Of a stretch of DNA of 64,000 bases, positions 55,686-64,000 are shown piece after piece. Positions within the stretch are counted from its first letter, which is position 1, and every line of letters begins with the position of its first letter. The notes under the pieces were generated by a model that was not told where the DNA came from, ran no database searches, and worked only from the letters and a program-made list of their open reading frames with translations. This DNA is from Chlorella sp. KRBP (Eukaryota > Chlorophyta > Trebouxiophyceae > Chlorellales > Chlorellaceae): the NCBI GenBank assembly GCA_004335735.1, contig QAXK01000799.1, forward strand, positions 1 to 64,000. The letters run 5' to 3'. A program made the position numbers and the translations under genes.

Positions 55686-58600
55686 CTAGGAGCGGTTAAA
55701 GAGGCTGGGCGGCAGGAGCAGCAGCAGCGCCTGCTGCACCTGCTGGTTCTGCAGCGCCAGCCCCAGCAGCCCATTCACCATGCCCAGCAGCATGATGAGG
55801 CGGCAGAACACCCCGGCGCTCAGCAGCGCCCCGGCACCGCCCCCCCCCGCCGCACTCCCAGCCTCCTTCTTGCCTGCGCCCTGGTGCACTGGGGCGCCCC
55901 CTGGCGCGCTGTGGTGGGGCGGTGCGCTGGCGGGGCGCATGCAGATGCCCAGGACCAGCGCCAGGACGGCGGAGCAGTAGAGCAGCACGGCCCACTCACG
56001 CTGGTTGCCCAACGCAACCTGCACGTGTACACACACGAAGGGTGCGGCAAACAAAACTTGTGGCACAGAGCACCAGCACGAGGCGTGTGGAGTGGCACAA
56101 GCAGCAGGGCCACACCCAAACACAGGTGATGCAAGTGAATGAAAAAAAGACCCAGTGGTGGCGACGCCGTCCTCCTTTTGCGTCATGACCCGCAAGGTCC
56201 CAGGGCAGGGCGCACCTCTTCCTGGAGCTCCCTCACTGCCGCCATGAGCTGGGCAATCTGTCGGTCGTGCTCGTGGGACAGACGACGCACCACGTTGGCC
56301 TCTACCTGCAAGCGCAGACGCGCACACACGCAGGCCAGTCACGCAGGCCAGTCATGATACTCGCAATGAACCGGCAACGCCTGGCTGCTTGGGCCTGACC
56401 ACAGCGCACGTGTGGCAGAAGCCTGCAGAGCACGACGCTGCCAGCGTGCGCCATCCCTGTTGCCCTTGTCCTCACCTGAGCGGGCAGGGTGGTGAAGGCC
56501 CTGTCCAGTGCGGCCACGGCTGCCTCCAGCTCGTCCATCTCACTGGCCGTGGCGGCGGCGTTGCGGTTCAGCACGTCCACCAGCGAGGAGATGTAGCGCC
56601 ACACGCGCGTCTGGTTGAGGCGCAGCAACACAAACTCCTGCACACCAGCAGCAGCAGCAGGAGCATCCGCATCAGAACAGCAAACAGGTGAGAGGAACCC
56701 TTCGGGCGTTGAGAGCAGTTCGGCCTCCACTCGCTGCTGCTGCATGGTGCCGCAGTCCAACACACAAGGCCTGGTGCTGTGACGCTACCACGGCTACTAC
56801 TACTGCATTGTACAGCAGCGCGCACCTGCTTGACGAGATCAAACAGGTTGCCCGCCTGCTTGGGCTTGGCCGCCGGCCCTCCCTCCATTGCCGCCAGCAG
56901 GCTGTTCATCACAGAGCTCGCCAGGGGTGAGCCCTCTGGAGGCGGCACCATGAGCACCATGCGGCTGTTGGGCACCACCTGGCCCTCGTGCTCGTGGAGA
57001 GGCTGCTCGCCCCACGCGGCGGCACCACCACCGCTGCCGGGGACGCCCGCGCCCGCTCCTGCGGCTGAGCCGTCGCCTGCTGTACTGCTGGTGGTGGTGC
57101 TGGCGGTGGTGGAGGTGGTGCCGGGGACAGGGATGGCAGGGCCAGGGTGGTGGTGGTGCACTGGCACACCGGTGGTAGTGACGGGAGGAATCGTGGTGGT
57201 GGTGGTGGTGGAGTGTGGGTGTGGAGGTGCGCCTGGGAGCGCCGTGCTGCCTGCCTGCTCCTGCTGCGGGGTGCTAGTGGTGCTGGTGGTGGTAGTGGTT
57301 GCATGAGCGTCCTCCTCGTGCCTTGGTGCTGGTGGTGTTGGCGCAGAGCCAGTGGGAGGTGTGTCAGGTTGGCTGGCGGCGGGATCGCCCGAGGGTGGTG
57401 GTGGCGGTGGCGTGTGTGCGTCTGCTGCGCCGGGACGTGCAGGCTTAGTGCCTGGTGAGCCTGGCTGGGATGCGGTGGCCACGGCGACAGGCGTGGTGGT
57501 GGTGGGGTGTGTGGTGCTGCTGGCGTGTGCAGCGGTGTCTCCACCGGTACCTGAGGTGGACTTAATCAGGTCTGTGGCGGTGCGCGTGGCGTCCTGCTGC
57601 CCGCCCCCCGCGCCCTCTAACAAGGCACCTGAGCTGTCTTGTGCTGCACCTGCCAGCCCTGACGCCTTGGTGGATGCTCCGCTTGATGGAGTTTGAGGTG
57701 GTGAGCCTGTCATGCCGCCACCTGCTGCGCTGTCAATGCCAGTGGTGCTGCTGCTGCTTGTGGTGGTGGCGGTGGTGGTGGGTGACGCAGCGCTACCATG
57801 ACCCCCATCCGCCGCCTTGGCAGCTGCATCAGCTAGTGATGCACTCTCCGCTGCGGCAGTCGACACATGCTGCGGACCAGCATCGTGTGGACGGGGCGTC
57901 CCTCCCTCCCCAACTGGCTCCCTGCCCGCGCCACCACCACCATGGCCCTGCTGCGCTGCACCCTTGTCCTTGGCCCCAGTGCCGTGGTGCTGATGTGCGG
58001 GGCGCGGGTGCAGCTCCCCCTCCTCCCCTCCCTCCTCCTCTAGCTGATTGCTGCCGCCCACGCTGTGCTTGCGCGCCCGCTGCAGCCCACAGCACGGCCA
58101 AGCGCCAGGGTGGCGCAACCACTGCCGGCGCCACGTCCCTCCGCTACCTCCGCTGACGTTACCCTCCCGCACCATCTTGCTACACCCCACCGGGCACTGC
58201 TGCCGCTCCACATTCTGCTGCCCTTGTCCGAGGTGGGATGGAGGTGTGGGCACAGGTGCAGGTGGCACATGCACCTTAGGGTCTTCTGAGCTGCCTCCAG
58301 CATGGCTGGCATGACTCTGCACTACCACTGCCTTACTGCCGCCTGCCCCTGCTGCCGACGGTTGCCCCTTGGCAGCGCTGCCGCCGCCGCCATCGCTGCT
58401 GCTGTCTAACCCCCCAGTTCCGCCAGTGGCCTGCCCCTGGTGGCCCTGCTGCTGCTGCTGCCCCTGCTGCTGCTGCTGGCTGCCCTGTGGCACTGCTGGC
58501 GGCGGTGGGACTGGTTGCTGGTTGGAGCCGCCACTAGCCGCACCCCCCGCATGCCCAATGCCCCCGCCGGCGCCGCTCCCTGTGGTCCCCTTGTGCGGCA

Positions 58601-58863
58601 CACCCACACTTGCACCCACACTTGCGCCTGCACCCACACCCGTAGGGCTAGCACCAGAGGAGGTAGAGGGCGAGGAGGAGGTGGAAGAGGGGGTGGAGGA
58701 GGCAGCAGAAGAGGAGGAGGAGGAGGAGGTGTGTCCATGTAGGTGTGCTGCCAGCGCCTCCTCCAGCTCCTGGGCCGCTGACACGCCGAGGACAGCGATT
58801 GAGTTGAGCGCGCACACCTCCTCGGCGCCGTAGTGCGTGTGGAACTGGAGCAACAGGTACCTG

Positions 58864-58907
<44 letters not shown>

Positions 58908-61417
58908 AGGCAGGGGAGGGGAGGGAGGCGGTGGTGAGCGCACTTGCGCGTTGCCCGGGTGCGGCAGAAGCAGCGGCAACCACGATGTTCCTTCTAACCC
59001 CGGCCCTGCTTCCGGTTCTGCATCCATTGCGCTTCCGGTTCTGCATCCATTGGCGTTGCCACGTCAGCCCTCCAGGTGCTCTCTCCTCCCCACGTCCAGA
59101 CCATCAGCCATGACGACCCACCTGACGCGTCGTGGTGTCTGCACCCTGAAGGTCTGCGCTCCCTTCTTGTTGGCCGCCGTGAAGTGCCCCAGCAGCTGCC
59201 ACGAGGCCTCCGCGTCAAACCACCTGGGCCACTCTGCGGGCGGGCCGTCCTTGCGCGGGTGCGCCTGGCGGCCCCGCACGCTGAACTCACGCACGCGCGA
59301 CGAGTACATCTCCTTGTTGCTCAGCATCACCTCGTCCACACGGCCCAGCTGCGCGCGCCGAGGCAAAGGGCGAGGCATCAGGCATCAGGCAAAGCATGGT
59401 GGCAGGGGGCGTCTGGTTCACATGCATGTCTTCCGCGTGCTGTGAGGCCTACTGCGCGTGCTGTGAGGCCTACTGCGCGTGCTGTGAGGCCTGCTGCGCG
59501 TGCTGTGTGGCTTCGCATCCCACTGTTCTATGCGCTCCAGCAGGGCAAGGAGTGGGATTGCGCTGAGAAGGCACACAAGCTACGCACAGCCTGCGCTCAC
59601 ACGCCTGTGTCCCCACGGCCGTGACAATCCAAGTGCTTTGTCAACAGCCCCGTACCGGTAGTTCCCTCGCACGTACCTGCGACAGTTCGATGATGAGCCA
59701 CTTGTGCGCCGAACACTGGTTCATGGTGTACGAGTCGTCGTCCCCGTCTATTGCCTTGTCGGGCTTGCGCGCCTCCTTGTTGGACGCCACCACGCTCGCG
59801 CCGTCAGCTGCGCACGGTGGCACCAGCGAACACGACAGCCAGACGCATGAGCTCACAAACAGCACCCCACCACCATTACACGACACAGGCACCTGCCTAC
59901 GGCACGGCGTGTGTTGACCCGTTCCACAGCCCACAACACGCTGCGGCACTTGGGCCAGTCAGAGCAACAGCACCTCACCTGCGGCAGCCAGGTTGATGCG
60001 CCGCTCCTCAGAAGGCGAGTCATCCGTAACCCCACCATCCGTTGATCCCAGCACCTGAGCCAGCAAGTGCTCTGCAGTCGCGCCACCTGGAAGCGTGCCC
60101 GCACCCCCTCCCATCCCCCCACCTGACCCTCCCTCGCCCACCACTGCCACCAGCCCGGACGACGCGCCCCCCGCAGCGGCGTGATGTGCAAGGGTGCTGG
60201 CGTGCTGCTGCTGCTGCTGCAATGTCCCTGCCGCCGCCATGGCGTCGCCGATCCCGTCCTCCCTCGCCCACCCAAAGTCATCTGGCAAGGGGATGAGCAG
60301 CGGCGGACGCACGCCTTCGCCGTGCGCAGCAGCGGCACCAGCAGCAGCATGCTCCCCTGCTGCTGCCGCTGCACCGCCGGACTGAGATGCGTCCGCTGCA
60401 GCTCCCGCAGGGCGCCCTGAGGTAGCGTGGCCGGGAGACGGCTCAGCGCCAGAGGTCGCTCTCTGACGGGCAGCATGGGGCGGCACAGCAGGCTCCACCA
60501 CTGGGTGCGTGACCCTCTCGCCCCGGGACCCTGGCTCATAGGATGGCGGCTGGGGCAAGCTGGCGTGGGGAGGGGCTGTGGGCGTGGCGTGCTGATGAGC
60601 GGGAGGTTGTCCCTGCCCGGCGTCAGAGCCTGCGTGTGCGGTAGGCGCGTCCGTTGATGAAGGTGGAGCATCAGGGCGGTAGCTGTGGTGGTGGTGGTGA
60701 GGAGGAGGAGGAGGAGGAGGAGGGGGAGGGCGGGCTTTGGCTCTCCTCCAGGCGGGGGCGGGGATGGAGGGAGGCGTCGGCGCCACCGTGTGGTGCAAGC
60801 GCCTGATCCCGCCTGCGGGTGGGGCTGAAGGTGGGACGTCGGTCAGGCTCAGCGAGTGCTGTGGCTGCCTGTTTTCCCGTGCTTGTGGCTTGTGGGTGCT
60901 TGTGTGTGGCGCGTCAGTGTTGCGCGGCGGTGGGGGCGGCGTGCCAGGGGCAGGTGTGCACTGCTGCCCATCCTCGCCGTCGGCCAAGCTGCCAGTGCAC
61001 CGTGATGCTGCTGCCCCTGTCCTGTCGCTGACTGGCTGCTGCTGTGTCGTGTCCGAAGGCGCGCCGGACTGCGCGGGCCTGTGCGCTGCGTCCCCCTTGC
61101 CAGCCTGCAGGTCACCGCCACCTGCGTGCATCACACAGAGCCATACAGAGGTCAAGCCACCACTACGCTGTGGCCACCGTGAACAGCAGAAGGTGGCGAC
61201 GGTGTCTGGGGCTCCCACCTGCAGCGTGCTCGTGATGATCGTCGCCCGTGTGGTGGTGGTGCTGCTGCTGAGACACCGTTGTCGCTGGTTTGTCCGGCGC
61301 AGCGACTGCAGGGCTCCATCGCGCACAGGGAGGACCGCCCCCCAGGACCAGCAGAAGCAAGACGACCCAGAGCCTCGAACGAGTGTCAGTAGTGCGCTTG
61401 CGCGGCTGCCAGGCCAT
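55686..61417 (-). CDS. SUCO/mid-SUN (Slp1-type) SUN-domain membrane protein
   Basis: Mid-SUN proteins of the ER and nuclear envelope have a central SUN domain and C-terminal membrane helices. ATG 61417 opens MAWQPRKRTTDTRSRLWVVL with a hydrophobic stretch (LWVVLLLLVLGGG), a signal peptide or anchor. A long disordered Pro/Ala/His-rich region follows. The SUN domain reads ADGASVVASNKEARKPDKAI, then SAHKWLIIELSQLGRVDEVM, then MYSSRVREFSVRGRQAHP, then WQLLGHFTAANKKGAQTFRV, then VRYLLLQFHTHYGAEEVCAL. These match SUCO and plant SUN3/4/5 segment by segment. A Ser/Thr/Gly/Pro-rich region of about 700 residues (58850-56900) follows. After it come a helix (RLNQTRVWRYISSLVDVLNR), a coiled coil (EANVVRRLSHEHDRQIAQLM), and two membrane helices (WAVLLYCSAVLALVLGICM; FCRLIMLLGMVNGLLGLAL). 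The stop is TAG 55686-55688. A different-frame ATG near 61465 lies in the 5' leader. Confidence 0.87.
58871..58904. repeat. (CA)16 microsatellite in a SUN-gene intron
   Basis: An uninterrupted CA dinucleotide run of about 16 units sits just upstream (on the gene strand) of the exon encoding the last SUN-domain strand. Confidence 0.9.
59008..59053. repeat. 23-bp tandem duplication in a SUN-gene intron
   Basis: Two near-identical 23-bp units (59008-59030 and 59031-59053) lie head to tail in the same intron as the CA repeat. Confidence 0.8.
59435..59515. repeat. 21-bp minisatellite, about four copies, in a SUN-gene intron
   Basis: Four 21-bp units of the form GCGTGCTGTGAGGCCTACTG plus C, the last one diverged, fill part of the intron between the SUN-domain exons. 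The unit length is a multiple of three, but stop codons and frame argue against coding use. Confidence 0.85.
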
Positions 61418-61588
61418 CCGCGGGCTCTGCGCCTCTGTCTGCACGGCTTCCCCGCCATAATGGCCATGCGCGCAATCACCGAGGGCACACGGTTTCTTCC
61501 GATTGGGACGAAGGGCGAGCGCCTACGCCGCCGTGACTCTTCTGCGTGTGAGGTTCATCTGAAGCTTAGCTGTACCGGAGCTGCTGCC
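61418..61588. promoter_or_regulatory. divergent promoter region, SUN gene / LSD1
   Basis: Only 171 bp separate the SUN-gene start (61417, minus) from the LSD1 start (61589, plus). An out-of-frame ATG pair on the minus strand (near 61465) could be a short upstream ORF in the SUN-gene leader. No TATA box is seen. Confidence 0.4.
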
Positions 61589-62815
61589 ATGGGGCCCGGC
61601 GGGATGCCAGGTGCGAAGCGAAGCAGGGGAGCGCAGGAAGCAGGCGAGCGTGCTGCGCCGCTCCAGCAGCGGCGTTGGCATCAGGGGACATTTACCCAGC
61701 TGCGGCACGCGTGGATTCACGCGCCTGCGGGCACTGGTCCGAAGCTACACAGTGGGGCTCCGAGCGAGCACAGGCCCCACTCGTCAGCGTGCGTGCACCT
61801 CGTGCTTGTGCTCTTGCTCGCAGCACCGGCGCCTCACAGCCACCTGGTCTGCGGAGGATGCCAGACGCTTCTCATGTAGGTCGGGGAAGTCGCGCCGCGC
61901 AGCGCGGGCCCCTCAGCGGGTGCGCCGGCGCACAACTCGATCTGGTGCGTGCAGGCCGTGTTCTCAAGCGCTCTCTGCCGCGGATACCTGCGTCCGCAGG
62001 TATCCCCAGGGCGCAGCGAACGTGCGCTGCTCGCGCTGCAGCCACATCACGCCGGCGCCACCTACAGCGGGCGCGGAAACAGCGCAGATCGTGTGCAACG
62101 GGTGCCGCGTGCTGCTCTCGTATCCGCGGGGGGCGCAGAGCGTGCAGTGCTCGATGTGCCACACCATCACCCAGGTGCGCAGCAGAGGCAGGCTGTATCC
62201 GCCGCAGTGGGGCTGGGCAGCAGGCTGTGCAGGGTGCAGCAGGGCGATATCCGGGCAAAGGGGGGGCAGGATGGAGGGCGTGGGGCCACGCGCGCGGATC
62301 GCTGTCGCTGTGTCGCACGGCGCGCAGGTACCATCGTATGGGCACGTCGTGTGCGGAGGGTGCAGCATCCTGCTGATGTACCACCTGGGGGCGCAGAGCG
62401 TCAAGTGCTCGGTGTGCCACCACGTGACACCAGCGCCGGCGGGCGGGCCAGCAGCGATGCCACCGGGGCATCACGGGGGAGGGGGGGCAGCAGGGCCCAG
62501 CGGAGCAGGCACATCTCAGCAGCAAGCGGCGGCGAGTAAACCCGTGCAGACCGTCGTCGTCGAGCACCCCCCCACACTTGACGACAACGGCAACGAGGTG
62601 AGCTCTCTGGGGCGTCCTCGCCTGCTGCAGATGCGCGCGTGGTGATCCATGGGGGGCCACGCCGCAGGCGGGTGTGGTGGCTGGGTGCGGATCCGTGCGG
62701 GCGCGTTGCTGCCGGGTGCTCTGAGCGCGGATCCGGTGGTGCACTGCCATCTCAAATGCGCTTGCAGGTGGCAAACATTGCCGTGGGGGTCAAGAACACC
62801 GACAACGCGTCATGA
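61589..62815 (+). CDS. LSD1: LSD1/LOL-type zinc-finger protein with three fingers
   Basis: Plant LSD1 and LOL proteins are nuclear/cytosolic regulators of cell death and oxidative stress. The five exons resolve exactly: 61589-61610 (22 nt, MGPGGMP), 61824-61875, 62000-62174, 62328-62597 and 62768-62815. They total 188 codons plus a stop. Three LSD1 fingers of the CxxCxxxLxYPxGAxxVxCxxC type are visible: HLVCGGCQTLLMYPQGAANV, IVCNGCRVLLSYPRGAQSVQ and HVVCGGCSILLMYHLGAQSV, each followed by CxxC. The tail reads QTVVVEHPPTLDDNGNE and VANIAVGVKNTDNAS, as in Arabidopsis LSD1 (VVVENP...VVVGV). Finger 1 is itself split by a phase-2 intron within the Met codon. The family is plant-specific, which supports the green lineage of the window. 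A TGTAA lies 169 nt after the stop. Confidence 0.93.
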
Positions 62816-63271
62816 GATTTTCTCAAGTGTACATTTGGTCTCGACAATTTCTACCGGGTGGCAGCACCGCAGCAGCTGCCGCGTCCCCAAGCTCGGGCAA
62901 GCACGTCCAGAGCACGAATCGCAGATCTGGCACGTCTTGCTGCTGGCGCCAAGGACCGGTCTTTGCCCACCCTGCGGCGCAATTGTAACAACGATTCTGC
63001 CTGCGGAAGGTTGGTGACACCTCCAGTTTATTCGTTCGTCGTTGTGGTTTTGCGCTGGGTGGGGGTCCCAAGCTGCGCACCACCACCTGTTGCTGCGTGC
63101 TGACCATCTGACCAAATCTGACTCACCTGCTTCATTGTCTCGTGGTGGGACTGGTGGCCACTTGCTCGCTTTTGCCCACATCTTGCGCTGCATGTCCCGG
63201 CAATCATCAATCGGGCTGACCAAGTGCTCGTCTGGTTCCCCCATGAGTGCGCACAGCCCGCCAGTCACCCA
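62816..63271. other. convergent 3' region, LSD1 / AVEN-like
   Basis: 456 bp between convergent stops. Apart from the LSD1 poly(A) signal I see nothing; there is no coding bias and no RNA gene. Confidence 0.5.
62984..62988 (+). terminator. TGTAA poly(A) signal of the LSD1 gene
   Basis: TGTAA lies 169 nt downstream of the LSD1 stop codon on the coding strand, a typical spacing for chlorophyte genes. Confidence 0.55.
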
Positions 63272-64000
63272 TCAGATGCCCAGCCAGTCCTCCAGCGATT
63301 GCGCCGCCGCAGCTGGTTTGGCTGGAGGCTGAGCAGTGGCAGGAGGAGCAGCCGTTGCCTGCAGGCAACAGGCGATTGCACGCGTGAGTAGGTCCACCTG
63401 AGTAGGTGGACCAGGACCAGAAGTTAGACCAAGCGCATTGCGCTCACCACTGGTGTGCCCTTGGTGCCGATTGGGGCGGTGATGTTCAGCAGCTCATCGA
63501 GCTCGTCGTCATGCTTTGGGGGTGGCACTGTTGGCCCCCGGGCGTAAGTGCGTGGTGCTGCAGTGGATGCGGCGACGCCTGCGCTGATGGGTGCCGCTGC
63601 GCGCGCCCTGTTGCTGCCACTCATGCCGGTGAGCAGGCCATCCAAGTCATCCTCGACCACTGCTGGTGGTGGCTTGGGTGCTGCCGCTGGAAGCATGGGC
63701 TTGGCAGCGGCAGACTGCACTGGCAGGGCCGCCGCCTGCGGTTGCCGCGCCAGGGCTGATGCCGGCTTGACTGCCGGTGCCACAATCTGGTGCTCCTGCC
63801 CGGCCGCTGCGGCCGCTGCGGCAGCCGTCTGCAGTGAGGCTTTAGTGAAGGAGGAGGCACCCAGCAGTCCCTCCAGGTCGGCCGGTGACAGTTCTGCCGC
63901 GAACGCCGCGGGAACGCCAAGGAGTTCGCACACAGGCACGGCCTGCATGCTCACCGCCAGCCTCTCCAGGTCCACCACCAGGTCCTGCACATGGCCACGA
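63272..64000 (-). CDS. AVEN-like protein, 5' part beyond window
   Basis: AVEN is a small, mostly disordered regulator of apoptosis and DNA-damage signalling in animals, with distant homologues elsewhere. The visible exon (from the right edge to 63447) reads DLVVDLERLAVSMQAVPVCE, then LSPADLEGLLGASSFTKASL, then Ala/Pro-rich sequence with EDDLDGLLTGMSG. It ends with DDELDELLNITAPIGTKGT, which resembles the AVEN block DAELDLLLNLDAPI. A phase-0 intron (63446-63359) joins the last exon (63358-63272), which encodes ATAAPPATAQPPAKPAAAAQ and ends SLEDWLGI with a stop. The terminal LEDWL matches the animal AVEN end (ELEDWLDSM). The identity rests on these two motifs and their order, so it is moderate. 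The N-terminus lies beyond 64000. Confidence 0.55.

Noticed and set aside
57147..57458. Gly/Val-rich plus-strand frames opposite the SUN-domain gene
   Set aside because: Shadow of Thr/Pro/His repeats on the minus strand; no homology or splice sites.
1..64000. CRISPR array, prophage or bacterial defence system
   Set aside because: No regularly spaced repeats with unique spacers, no phage genes and no operon structure; tandem repeats found are intronic microsatellites.
1..64000. tRNA or rRNA genes
   Set aside because: I scanned for T-loop GGTTCRANNCC boxes and cloverleaf context and saw none that I could support; a covariance-model scan would be decisive.

Overview
This window is nuclear DNA from a eukaryote, almost certainly a GC-rich green alga of the core Chlorophyta that still carries cilia/centriole genes. 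Every gene is split by many short introns with strong GTGAG/GTGCG donors and CAG acceptors, and codon third positions are mostly G or C. Several products point to Viridiplantae: the thylakoid calcium-sensing protein CAS, plastid HSP90C with its charged linker and non-EEVD tail, a three-finger LSD1 protein, and an organellar tyrosyl-tRNA synthetase with a transit peptide. TGTAA, the usual chlorophyte poly(A) signal, lies about 75 to 175 nt after some stop codons. I found no tRNA, rRNA, CRISPR array or intact transposon. Gene spans below run from start codon to stop codon and include introns. Exon borders were read by eye from splice sites and reading-frame continuity, so internal borders are approximate unless given exactly.

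Layout, left to right. Minus strand: CFAP52 (enters from the left edge), gamma-tubulin complex protein 3 (GCP3), and a CrfC-type dynamin-like GTPase. Plus strand: a coiled-coil, Gly/Pro/Met-rich CSPP1-like protein. Minus: organellar TyrRS, a PHD-finger/GNAT protein, and a SHIPPO (PGP-repeat) protein. Plus: a long CFAP92-like ciliary protein. Minus: an unrecognised Pro/Gln-rich basic protein, plastid HSP90C, and CAS. Plus: a protein kinase with DTG in place of DFG. Minus: a Rab5-family GTPase and TIM10. Plus: RNA polymerase III subunit RPC4. Minus: a SUCO/mid-SUN membrane protein. Plus: an LSD1 zinc-finger protein. Minus: an AVEN-like protein (runs off the right edge).

The genes form compact blocks. 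Divergent pairs share short intergenic spacers (about 160 to 650 bp), so bidirectional promoters are likely. Convergent pairs are separated by about 155 bp to 1.3 kb. Five of the 19 genes are cilium, centriole or microtubule genes (CFAP52, GCP3, CSPP1-like, SHIPPO, CFAP92-like), two of them head to head. The rest are housekeeping or organelle genes: plastid chaperone, thylakoid signalling, mitochondrial import, vesicle traffic and Pol III transcription.

The most unusual object is the dynamin-like GTPase. Its G domain resembles bacterial CrfC (YjdA) more than any eukaryotic dynamin I recall, yet the gene has many spliceosomal introns. Its P-loop and its NKxD motif are each assembled across an intron.
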